Made by a program: the position numbers and the translations under genes
Shown: positions 1-5,482 of the stretch, piece after piece
Layout of the letters: each line of letters begins with the position of its first letter
Position numbering within the stretch: the stretch's first letter is position 1
NCBI GenBank assembly: GCA_001795335.1
Contig: MGOK01000087.1
Coordinates: 2,929-9,266, forward strand
Direction of reading: 5' to 3'
Length of the DNA: 6,338 bases
Source: Chloroflexi bacterium RBG_19FT_COMBO_55_16
GTDB lineage: Bacteria > Chloroflexota > Anaerolineae > Anaerolineales > UBA4823
The notes under the pieces: model-generated
What the model was told of the DNA's origin: nothing
The model's input: only the letters and a program-made list of their open reading frames with translations
Database searches by the model: none

Positions 1-1185
1 CTGCTGGGGCGAGAGCTGGACTTGTTCAGTGTCAACGATGAAATCGGTGCGGGTTTGATCCTCTGGCATCCGAAAGGCGGCATGGTGCGAAAGCTCGCTG
101 AAGACTACTGCCGTGCGGAACACGAGAAAGGCGGCTATGAGTTTGTTTACTCGCCTCATATCGGGAAAGCCAGCTTGTGGCAGACCAGCGGGCACCTCGA
201 GTGGTATCGAGAGAACATGTATGCGCCTTTGGACATCGAGGGGCAGCAATACTATCTCAAACCGATGAACTGCCCCTTCCACATAGAGATCTATAAGAGC
301 CGCATGCGTTCTTACAGAGACCTGCCCTTGCGCTTCGCTGAGTGGGGCACGGTATACCGCTATGAGCGCAGTGGGGTATTGCATGGCCTGCTGCGCGTGC
401 GCGGCTTTACGCAGGATGATGCCCACCTTTTCTGCCGTCCGGATCAGATGCCAGGAGAGATCGACCGGGTATTGCACTTCAGCCTGAACATCCTGTGGGC
501 TTTTGGCTTTAAGGATTTCCAGGCTTACCTTTCGACGCGCAATCCTGAGAAAGCTGCTGGAAGCCCTGAGCAATGGGAAGCCCCCACGGAGGCATTACGA
601 CAGGCGCTCGAGCGGGCTGAAGTCCCTTTCCAGGTCGATGAGGGTGAGGCGACTTTCTACGGGCCAAAGATCGATATCAAGGTACGGGATGCACTCGGCC
701 GTGAGTGGCAATTGAGCACAATCCAGTTCGACTTCACGCTGCCGGAACGGTTCGACATGGTATACATAGGTGAGGATGGCCAGGAACACCGGCCGTATAT
801 GATCCATCGGGCTCTGCTTGGCTCGATGGAACGTTTCATGGGCACGCTTATCGAGCATCACGCCGGGGCGTTCCCAGTTTGGTTGGCACCAGTCCAGGTG
901 ATGCTGATCCCGATCGCCGACCGCCACCTGCCTTACGCGCAAGAAGTATCTGCCGTACTGAAAGAAGCTGGGCTGCGGGTCGAAGTTGACGAGCGGGGTG
1001 AGCGGATGAATGCCAAGATCCGCGATGCCCAAAACCAAAAGATCCCCTACATGCTGGTGGTTGGAGATCGGGAGGTAGAACAGGCAGCAGTCGCGGTAAG
1101 ATTGCGATCTGAAGAAAACCTGGGAGCCATGCCGGTGAATGCCTTTTTAGAACGGGTTAAACAAGATAGTGCAGCGGGCGTCTAA
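1..1185 (+). CDS. thrS: Threonine--tRNA ligase (ThrRS), 5'-truncated by the window edge
   Basis: This enzyme charges tRNA-Thr with threonine using ATP in the cytoplasm. The reading frame is open from base 1, so the true start lies outside; an internal TTG at 22 is not the start. What remains is 394 codons covering the class II catalytic core and the C-terminal anticodon-binding domain. Visible marks are the LDLFSVNDEIGAGLILWHP entry to the core, TSGHLEWYRENMY, motif 2 (RFAEWGTVYRYERSGVLHGL) and motif 3 (GSMERF). The three zinc ligands that read threonine are all present: Cys in MNCPFH (271-273), His in DDAHLFC (424-426) and His in MIHRALLGS (805-807). The anticodon-binding domain runs from about base 880 (VWLAPVQVMLIPI) to the end. 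The TGS and editing domains would lie upstream and cannot be assessed. The neighbouring infC-rpmI-rplT order is the classical arrangement, which supports the call. Confidence 0.97.
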   Translation: MLGRELDLFSVNDEIGAGLILWHPKGGMVRKLAEDYCRAEHEKGGYEFVYSPHIGKASLWQTSGHLEWYRENMYAPLDIEGQQYYLKPMNCPFHIEIYKSRMRSYRDLPLRFAEWGTVYRYERSGVLHGLLRVRGFTQDDAHLFCRPDQMPGEIDRVLHFSLNILWAFGFKDFQAYLSTRNPEKAAGSPEQWEAPTEALRQALERAEVPFQVDEGEATFYGPKIDIKVRDALGREWQLSTIQFDFTLPERFDMVYIGEDGQEHRPYMIHRALLGSMERFMGTLIEHHAGAFPVWLAPVQVMLIPIADRHLPYAQEVSAVLKEAGLRVEVDERGERMNAKIRDAQNQKIPYMLVVGDREVEQAAVAVRLRSEENLGAMPVNAFLERVKQDSAAGV

Positions 1186-1188
1186 CCG

Positions 1189-1246
1189 ACCTTCCCGCAG
1201 GTTTGTGACGAACCATTCGGTGCATGTTGAGAACCTGCAGGAAGGT
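1189..1246 (+). terminator. Strong imperfect hairpin after thrS, possible terminator or intergenic palindrome
   Basis: Three bases after the thrS stop, ACCTTCCCGCAGGTT (1189-1203) pairs with AACCTGCAGGAAGGT (1232-1246), 14 of 15 positions, across a 28-nt loop. The loop itself contains a small CGAA/TTCG dyad. The right arm is followed by GAGGGGTTAG rather than a T-run, so it is not a canonical intrinsic terminator. Its position between the thrS stop and a separate infC promoter fits a termination or 3'-end-protecting role. A dispersed repeat palindrome is the alternative. Confidence 0.5.
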
Positions 1247-1256
1247 GAGGGGTTAG

Positions 1257-1286
1257 TTGACGGTTTCGCCTAGTATGTGGTATTAT
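1257..1286 (+). promoter_or_regulatory. Promoter for infC-rpmI-rplT
   Basis: A TTGACG -35 box (1257-1262) lies 18 nt before a TATTAT -10 box (1281-1286). A TG at 1278-1279 makes it an extended -10. Transcription would start near 1293, giving a 5' leader of about 57 nt before the infC start. This would let the ribosomal genes be expressed separately from thrS. Confidence 0.6.
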
Positions 1287-1337
1287 CCGCACGTCCGAGC
1301 TATGCGCAGACGAATTCTTAATAAGATAGAGATCGAT

Positions 1338-1345
1338 GAGGAGTG
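1338..1345 (+). promoter_or_regulatory. Ribosome-binding site that fixes the infC start at ATC
   Basis: GAGGAGTG is a clear Shine-Dalgarno sequence. Its AGGAG core ends 6 nt before the ATC codon at 1350. No ATG, GTG or TTG in the infC frame lies at a suitable distance; the first is a GTG 54 nt further on. Confidence 0.7.
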
Positions 1346-1349
1346 AAAT

Positions 1350-1874
1350 ATCAGCGCAACAAATTACCGGGTAAATGAAACCATTCGAGTTCCGCAAGTG
1401 CGCCTGATCGGCGCTAGTGGAGAAAATGTAGGCGTTGTATCAATCCAAGAGGCCTTGCGGCTTGCACAGGAAGCAGAAATGGACCTGGTCGAGGTGGCCC
1501 CGAATGCAGAACCACCGGTTTGCCGGGTGATGAATTTCGGAAAATTTCTTTACGAGCGCACTAAGAAGGAGCGCGAAGCACGCAAAGCCCAGGTAAAAAT
1601 CGAAGTCAAGGAGATCCGCCTGCGACCGAAAACTACCGAACACCACCGTGGTTTTAAAGTCCGGGATGCCAGGCGGTGGATCGAGAGTGGAATGAAAGTT
1701 AAAGTGCGCATCCGCTTCCGGGGGCGTGAGATCACTTACCCAGAAATTGCGCTGAATGACCTTAAATCGGTCGCTGAGGAATTATCGGACATTGCGATCG
1801 TCGAACAGACCCCGTCCTTAGAAGGACAAAGCATGCTGATGGTTTTAGCCCCAGCGAAACAAAAGAAGAAGTAA
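1350..1874 (+). CDS. infC: Translation initiation factor IF-3, probable non-canonical ATC start
   Basis: IF-3 binds the 30S subunit, blocks premature 50S joining and checks start-codon/initiator-tRNA pairing. From ATC at 1350 the protein is 174 aa, a normal IF-3 length. It opens with SATNYRVNETIRVPQVRLIG, the typical N-domain start (conserved YRxNExIRxPxVRLI). The IF-3 signature is at residues 59-72 (RVMNFGKFLYERTK), followed by the charged helical linker and the C-domain with LRPKTTEHHRGFKVRDA at 91-107. The frame is closed by TGA at 1344-1346, and no ATG, GTG or TTG occurs before the GTG at 1398. Starting at that GTG would give 158 aa and delete the conserved first 16 residues. Rare start codons (AUU and similar) in infC are known to give autoregulation, because IF-3 discriminates against them. 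The gene has its own promoter and precedes rpmI by 94 nt. Confidence 0.95.
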   Translation: MSATNYRVNETIRVPQVRLIGASGENVGVVSIQEALRLAQEAEMDLVEVAPNAEPPVCRVMNFGKFLYERTKKEREARKAQVKIEVKEIRLRPKTTEHHRGFKVRDARRWIESGMKVKVRIRFRGREITYPEIALNDLKSVAEELSDIAIVEQTPSLEGQSMLMVLAPAKQKKK

Positions 1875-1914
1875 TTCGTCATCCTGGCGTCAGTCCAGAA
1901 AATTGAGATCGGGT

Positions 1915-1943
1915 ACATCCGCGGATGTAGACTGCTCCGCGGA
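1915..1943 (+). promoter_or_regulatory. Palindromic leader element before rpmI
   Basis: ACATCCGCGGATGT (1915-1928) is a perfect 14-bp palindrome. Its core TCCGCGGA (1918-1925) recurs at 1936-1943, so the two copies can pair as an 8-bp stem with a 10-nt loop. The structure ends 10 nt before the rpmI Shine-Dalgarno sequence. Ribosomal protein L20 is known to repress rpmI-rplT by binding structured leaders, and this dyad is a candidate for such control. That role is inferred from position only. Confidence 0.35.
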
Positions 1944-1953
1944 ATTTTGTGTG

Positions 1954-1961
1954 AAAGGAGG
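1954..1961 (+). promoter_or_regulatory. Near-perfect ribosome-binding site of rpmI
   Basis: AAAGGAGG lies 7 nt before GTG at 1969. It decides the rpmI start over the upstream in-frame TTG at 1903, which would add 22 residues unlike L35. Confidence 0.85.
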
Positions 1962-1968
1962 AACCAAC

Positions 1969-2202
1969 GTGCCACGTAAGCAGCGAACCGGAAAATATAA
2001 GATCAAGTCTCATAAAGCAACCACCAAGCGGTTCCGCATGACCGGGAGCGGCGTACTGGTGCGCACAAAAGGTGGCAAAAGCCACTTGCGAAGGCGCACC
2101 TCGAAGCGTACCAAGCGCTTGCTCGCCGAGATGATCCCGGTGAAGGGTCGTGGGATCAGGAAACGCGTTCAGCGGTTAGCCCCATACTTAAAGGCTGGCT
2201 AA
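1969..2202 (+). CDS. rpmI: 50S ribosomal protein L35 (bL35), GTG start
   Basis: L35 is a small, highly basic protein of the large ribosomal subunit. From GTG at 1969 it is 77 aa, about 12 longer than the usual 64-65. Much of the extra length is at the N-terminus (PRKQRTGKYKIKSHKATTKR, where most start with PKMKTHxGAAKR). The core shows KSHKATTKRFRMTGSGVLV (residues 13-31), KSHLRRRTSKRTKRLL (37-52) and a C-terminal RVQRLAPYLKAG, matching the family's K(R)xxxLLPY ending. It sits between infC and rplT as in most bacteria. The start is set by a strong Shine-Dalgarno sequence. Confidence 0.95.
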   Translation: MPRKQRTGKYKIKSHKATTKRFRMTGSGVLVRTKGGKSHLRRRTSKRTKRLLAEMIPVKGRGIRKRVQRLAPYLKAG

Positions 2203-2322
2203 TCCAAATCGGAAATTTATCTTAATCAATCGTTATTGCGGCTGTTGGGTGCATGCAACGAGTAACCGAGTTCTTCCGAGGCTGAAGTTACTGGCGCTCA
2301 ATGGTTCGCAGGAGTGTGAAAA
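2203..2322 (+). other. 120-nt rpmI-rplT spacer with weak dyads
   Basis: This gap is long for rpmI-rplT, where a few tens of bases are common. It holds two weak dyads: CGTT (2231-2234) with AACG (2257-2260), and AGTAAC (2261-2266) with GTTACT (2287-2292). The rplT Shine-Dalgarno sequence AGGAG (2310-2314) ends 8 nt before its ATG. I see no ORF and no convincing promoter. A structured leader for L20 feedback is possible but not shown. Confidence 0.3.
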
Positions 2323-2673
2323 ATGGCTCGAGTTAAAACCGGACCTCACCGTCGCCGGCATCACAAAAAAATCCTAAAGATCACGAAAGGCCAGTTTGGA
2401 ACCCGCCATCGACTGTTCCGACGGGCCAACGAGGCTATGCTGAAAAGCTTGTGGTATTCTTACCGCGACCGGCGGAACCGCAAGCGCGACTTGCGCCGCT
2501 TGTGGATCGCCCGCATCAATGCAGCTGCGCGGCTGAATGGCACGACCTACAGCCGTCTAATCCACGGCATGAAACGAACTGGCATCGCCCTGAACCGGAA
2601 AATGCTGGCAGACCTGGCGGTGCGCGATCCGCAGGCCTTTACTGCCATCGTCAGCAAAGCGCAAACCAGCTAA
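2323..2673 (+). CDS. rplT: 50S ribosomal protein L20 (bL20)
   Basis: L20 binds 23S rRNA directly and is needed early in 50S assembly; in well-studied bacteria it also represses its own operon. The 116-aa length is normal for the family. The basic N-terminal extension [19 protein letters not shown] is followed by [21 protein letters not shown], then the [20 protein letters not shown] segment, then a C-domain with [23 protein letters not shown] at 2323 has AGGAG 8 nt upstream. It is the last gene of the translation cluster here: pheS does not follow, and a terminator-like stem and a new promoter come next. Confidence 0.98.
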   Translation: MARVKTGPHRRRHHKKILKITKGQFGTRHRLFRRANEAMLKSLWYSYRDRRNRKRDLRRLWIARINAAARLNGTTYSRLIHGMKRTGIALNRKMLADLAVRDPQAFTAIVSKAQTS

Positions 2674-2709
2674 CGATCCATTTGGTTCATCATTGAAATT
2701 AAACATATA

Positions 2710-2733
2710 GGCGGGACCAACTCCGCCCCTTCT
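2710..2733 (+). terminator. Intrinsic-type terminator after rplT
   Basis: GGCGGG (2710-2715) pairs with TCCGCC (2722-2727), with one G-T pair and a 6-nt loop, and is followed by a pyrimidine tract (CCCTTCTT). AAATTAA (2696-2702) and TTAATTT (2733-2739) flank it as complementary arms. It separates the ribosomal genes from the macrodomain promoter. Confidence 0.6.
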
Positions 2734-2753
2734 TAATTTAACTCGCAAGCGCG

Positions 2754-2782
2754 TTGACGGTGCCAGATGGTAATGCTACAAT
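2754..2782 (+). promoter_or_regulatory. Promoter of the macrodomain - methyltransferase - DUF711 operon
   Basis: TTGACG (2754-2759) is separated by 17 nt from TACAAT (2777-2782), with TG at 2774-2775 forming an extended -10. Transcription would begin about 2788-2791, within five bases of the first usable ATG (2793). Confidence 0.7.
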
Positions 2783-2792
2783 CAACGACGAA

Positions 2793-3371
2793 ATGAGCAT
2801 GAACCGAATTCTAGTGGAACATATCCTAGATAGCGGTCAGCGCCTGCAGATCGTGCAGGGAGACCTGACACAGGAACGGGTCGACGCCATCGTCAACGCG
2901 GCCAACGAGTTTTTACAGCATGGCGGCGGGGTCGCGGCGGCGATTGCGCGGCGTGGTGGGGCGCAAATCCAGGCAGAAAGCAATGCCTGGGTGCAAGAAT
3001 TCGGCCCAGTTCGGCATGACGCCCCAGCGTATACCCAGGCTGGGAACCTGCCCTGCCGGTATGTGATCCATGCCGTCGGGCCGGTGTGGGGCGAAGGCGA
3101 TGAAGAGATCAAGTTGGCTGCAGCCGTTGCTGGTTCTCTGAGTCTAGCGGATCGGCTTAAATTGACTTCAATCGCTTTCCCGGCCATTTCCACGGGAATT
3201 TTTGGCTTTCCGAAGGTGGTTGCGGCCGAGGTGATCCTCACCAGCATCGAGGATTACTGCGTCAAGAATCCAGATTCTGGCTTGATGGAAATCCGCCTGA
3301 CTTTATTTGACCAGCCGACGATCGAGGCTTTTCTCAGAGTGTGGAAATCTTTAAAAGGGGAAAAGGGGTAG
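2793..3371 (+). CDS. Macrodomain protein, Af1521-like (predicted ADP-ribose binding/hydrolysis)
   Basis: Macrodomains bind ADP-ribose and related nucleotides, and many remove ADP-ribose from proteins or nucleic acids. From ATG 2793 the protein is 192 aa, a single domain. Motifs visible are GDLT (residues 23-26), VDAIVNAAN (30-38), HGGGVAAAIARRGG (43-56), YVIHAVGP (90-97) and the phosphate-loop segment FPAISTGIFGFP (129-140). N35, N38 and the GGG loop are the residues that contact the distal ribose in the family. The HGGGVAxAI form is closer to archaeal Af1521 than to YmdB/MacroD. The frame is open back to a TTG at 2754, but that TTG is the promoter -35 box, so the start is ATG 2793 or ATG 2799. 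Neither has a Shine-Dalgarno sequence, which fits leaderless translation. The substrate cannot be told from sequence. Confidence 0.9.
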   Translation: MSMNRILVEHILDSGQRLQIVQGDLTQERVDAIVNAANEFLQHGGGVAAAIARRGGAQIQAESNAWVQEFGPVRHDAPAYTQAGNLPCRYVIHAVGPVWGEGDEEIKLAAAVAGSLSLADRLKLTSIAFPAISTGIFGFPKVVAAEVILTSIEDYCVKNPDSGLMEIRLTLFDQPTIEAFLRVWKSLKGEKG

Positions 3372-3382
3372 GGGAGAAGGGG
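3357..3382 (+). promoter_or_regulatory. G-quadruplex motif over the macrodomain stop and the methyltransferase RBS
   Basis: Four runs of exactly four G (3357-3360, 3365-3368, 3371-3374, 3379-3382) are separated by loops AAAA, TA and AGAA. This is a canonical four-tetrad quadruplex pattern on the mRNA-like strand. It contains the macrodomain stop TAG (3369-3371) and the purine-rich ribosome-binding region GGGGAG (3371-3376), and it ends at the base before the TTG start at 3383. Confidence 0.75.
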
Positions 3383-4159
3383 TTGATCACTTCCGTTCAC
3401 AACCCTAAGATCCAATGGGTGCGCGCCTTGCAATCCCGTTCAAAAGCCCGCCTGGATGAGCAAGTTTTCGTGGTGGAAGGGGTTCGCCTTTGCGAAGAGG
3501 CTCTTCAAGCAGGTTGGAAAGCTCAAATCGTGTTCTATACCGAGGATCTAAACGCGCGTGGCCAGGCGGTCGTGGATAGTTATCACTCCCGCGCAGCTCT
3601 AATCGAGATCGTATCACCCCATGTATTTCACGCCATTAGTGATACCGAAACGCCACAGGGAATCCTTGCGGTGATAGAGCGGCGCACTTTGGCGTTGCCG
3701 GAGGTTTTCGATTTCGTCTTTATTCCAGACGGGGTGCGCGATCCTGGCAATCTAGGGACGATATTGCGCACCGCTGGAGCAGCTGGGGTACAGGCGGTCT
3801 TTATTCCACCTGGAACAGGCGATCCATTCTCGCCGAAAGTGGTGCGGGCCGGGATGGGGGTACACTTCTATCTGCCGATACTGATCCTGCCATGGAAGGA
3901 AATCCGCTCCCACCTGGGTAAAGATGCTTTCCATGTCTACCTGGCGGCGGCTGGTGAAGGGCAACCTTACTTCCTGACAGATTTTCGTGTTCCGCTGGCC
4001 TTGATCGTGGGTGGGGAGGCGCATGGAGCAGGAGGGCAGGCGCGACAACTCGCGAATCGGCGTGTCTTCATCCCCATGCCAGGAGGTGGGGAGTCGTTGA
4101 ATGTGGCAGCAGCGGCAGCGATTCTGTTGTACGAGGTCGTCCGCCAACGAACCGGTTGA
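3383..4159 (+). CDS. TrmH/SpoU-family RNA 2'-O-ribose methyltransferase
   Basis: SPOUT methyltransferases of this family transfer a methyl group from S-adenosylmethionine to a ribose 2'-OH in rRNA or tRNA. From TTG 3383 the protein is 258 aa, usual for the family. It begins ITSVHNPKIQWVRALQSRSK, the typical start of the N-terminal RNA-binding domain, with VFVVEGVRLCEEAL at 28-41. The knot domain has motif 1 DGVRDPGNLGTILRTAG (116-132; N123 and R129 conserved), DPFSPKVVRAGMGVHF (147-162), motif 2 LIVGGEAHGAG (207-217) and motif 3 IPMPGGGESLNVAAAAAILL (230-249). Motif 2 has GGE where GNE or GSE is commoner. The frame is open back to GTG 3341, but those extra residues only overlap the macrodomain end. 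Gap to the macrodomain gene is 11 nt, so they are probably co-transcribed. Whether the target is 23S rRNA or tRNA is not visible. Confidence 0.92.
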   Translation: MITSVHNPKIQWVRALQSRSKARLDEQVFVVEGVRLCEEALQAGWKAQIVFYTEDLNARGQAVVDSYHSRAALIEIVSPHVFHAISDTETPQGILAVIERRTLALPEVFDFVFIPDGVRDPGNLGTILRTAGAAGVQAVFIPPGTGDPFSPKVVRAGMGVHFYLPILILPWKEIRSHLGKDAFHVYLAAAGEGQPYFLTDFRVPLALIVGGEAHGAGGQARQLANRRVFIPMPGGGESLNVAAAAAILLYEVVRQRTG

Positions 4160-4186
4160 GCTCTTGACTATTCAAAATCTTGACCT

Positions 4187-5416
4187 ATGAAAATTCGTTC
4201 GATCACTTATTTCTTTAATCCCCATTGGCCCTCGCATGAGGAAGCCATGCATAAAGCTGGCGAGTTCATTGCTCTCGCTCGCCCCGCGTTTGAGTCGGCG
4301 GGTCTTGAGGTGCAGACCGCCCGCCTGGCGACAATCCCGTTTTCGCACCTCCTGGCGGAGCGCGATGTGAGTGAAGCTGTCCGCCTGGCCCAATCCCTGG
4401 AAAGAGCGGCCAGATTTCTGGGCTACGAATACATCTCTATCGGCCCAGCGGTTCCGGATGTCCCGGCGAGTTACGCGATGATCCCAGATATCCTGGCCAA
4501 AACCCAGGCGGTGTTCGCGGCGGGGATCATTGCCTCCTCGGAGAGCGGGATCGATTTGACAGCAGTGCGCGCCTGCGCAGAGGTCATTCAGCGCGCCGCT
4601 TCTATTTCCACTGATGGGTTTGCTAACCTGCGGTTCGCTGCATTGGCTAACGTGCCACCAGGGGTACCGTTTTTCCCGGCAGCTTATCATGAAGGCGATC
4701 AACCAACCTTTGCCCTGGCGATTGAGTCAGCCGACCTGGCTGTGGAGGCTGTGACCGGCGCTGCCAGCCTACAGGCAGCTCGCCGAAGGCTGGTCAGCAG
4801 TATTGAAACTCAGGCGCAGTTGATCACCCAGGTTGGTAACAGGTTGGCTGAAATGCTGGGTCTGCAATTTGCTGGGATCGACTTCTCATTCGCACCTTTC
4901 CCAGACCGCGAGCGATCTTTCGGAGAAGCGATGGAAAGATTGGGGGTGCCGGTTGTGGGGCTGCATGGTTCCCTGGCAGCCGCGGCTTTTCTGGCAGATG
5001 CATTGGATCGAGCCAATTTCTACAGGGCGGGATTCAACGGCTTGTTCTTGCCCGTCTTAGAGGATGCTGTGCTGGCTGCCCGAGCTGCTGAGGGCAATCT
5101 TGGGATCACCGAAATCCTGCTCTATTCGGCTGTGTGCGGTAGCGGGTTGGATACGCTGCCCCTTCCTGGAGAGGTCACTAGCGGGCAATTAGCCTCCATC
5201 CTGCTCGACCTGGCGGCATTGGCCCAACGGCTGGAAAAGCCGCTCACGGCGCGCCTGATGCCTATCCCCGGAAAGGTCGCTGGAGATCCAACCGGTTTTG
5301 ATTTTCCTTACTTCGCCAATAGCCGCGTGCTGGCGGTGAAGGCGGAGCCTTTGAGAGGGTTATTGGCTGGTCAAGAGACGGTGGGGTTAAGACGAAGAAA
5401 GACGAATGATGGATGA
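4187..5416 (+). CDS. DUF711/UPF0210 family protein of unknown function
   Basis: I recognise the DUF711 (UPF0210) family, whose biochemical role is not established as far as I know. The 409-aa protein starts MKIRSITYFFNP, as family members do. It then shows an ISIGP strand (84-88), GIDFSFAPFPD (230-240), GLHGSLAAAAFLADAL (258-273), FNGLFLPVLEDAVLA (283-297), the conserved AVCGSGLDTLPLPG block (315-328, with C317) and RLMPIPGKVAGD (356-367). No signal peptide or membrane span is seen, so it is likely cytoplasmic. ATG 4187 follows the methyltransferase by 27 nt. No Shine-Dalgarno sequence is visible in that gap, which instead holds two copies of CTTGAC. The C-terminal GLRRRKTNDG is encoded by a stretch with repeated GACGAA and is probably not part of the conserved fold. 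Confidence 0.85.
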   Translation: MKIRSITYFFNPHWPSHEEAMHKAGEFIALARPAFESAGLEVQTARLATIPFSHLLAERDVSEAVRLAQSLERAARFLGYEYISIGPAVPDVPASYAMIPDILAKTQAVFAAGIIASSESGIDLTAVRACAEVIQRAASISTDGFANLRFAALANVPPGVPFFPAAYHEGDQPTFALAIESADLAVEAVTGAASLQAARRRLVSSIETQAQLITQVGNRLAEMLGLQFAGIDFSFAPFPDRERSFGEAMERLGVPVVGLHGSLAAAAFLADALDRANFYRAGFNGLFLPVLEDAVLAARAAEGNLGITEILLYSAVCGSGLDTLPLPGEVTSGQLASILLDLAALAQRLEKPLTARLMPIPGKVAGDPTGFDFPYFANSRVLAVKAEPLRGLLAGQETVGLRRRKTNDG

Positions 5417-5424
5417 CGAATTAC
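5391..5424 (+). repeat. GACGAA-rich short repeat at the DUF711 3' end
   Basis: GACGAA occurs at 5391, 5401 and 5415, across the DUF711 stop codon. Bases 5411-5424 (GGATGACGAATTAC) are the exact reverse complement of 1871-1884 at the infC stop. This looks like a low-complexity intergenic repeat that reaches into the ends of genes. Confidence 0.45.
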
Positions 5425-5446
5425 GATGGACGGAGGATAAGGGAGT

Positions 5447-5480
5447 GATGGCTTGGTAGTTGAACCGCCAAGCCATCTTT
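5447..5480. terminator. Bidirectional terminator between convergent DUF711 and arsR-type genes
   Basis: GATGGCTTGG (5447-5456) pairs perfectly with CCAAGCCATC (5468-5477) across an 11-nt loop. On the + strand it is followed by TTTGCTT. The hairpin lies in the 66 bases between the DUF711 stop (5416) and the regulator stop (5483), so it can serve both convergent transcripts, although the minus-strand tail is poor in T. Confidence 0.75.
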
Positions 5481-5482
5481 GC

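Noticed and set aside
595..1038. 147-aa minus-strand ORF inside thrS
   Set aside because: It is a shadow of the well-conserved ThrRS frame, with no recognisable domain or start signals.
1336..1374. Short ORF ATG 1336 to TAA 1374 overlapping the infC start (possible leader peptide)
   Set aside because: Its ATG overlaps the infC ribosome-binding site and it has no Shine-Dalgarno sequence of its own. The 12 codons show no regulatory codon run.
1903..1968. Upstream in-frame extension of rpmI from TTG 1903 (99 aa)
   Set aside because: The added residues do not look like L35, cross the palindromes and lack a ribosome-binding site, whereas GTG 1969 has AAAGGAGG 7 nt upstream.
2754..2792. Extension of the macrodomain protein to TTG 2754
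   Set aside because: That TTG is part of the -35 box and the region contains the -10 box, so it would not be transcribed from this promoter.
3341..3382. Extension of the methyltransferase to GTG 3341
   Set aside because: It overlaps the macrodomain coding end, encodes a Lys/Gly-rich stretch from the G-run tract, and homologues typically begin at the ITSxxNP motif used here.
4172..4702. 176-aa minus-strand ORF inside DUF711
   Set aside because: It runs opposite to a recognisable family protein and shows no domain motifs or ribosome-binding site.
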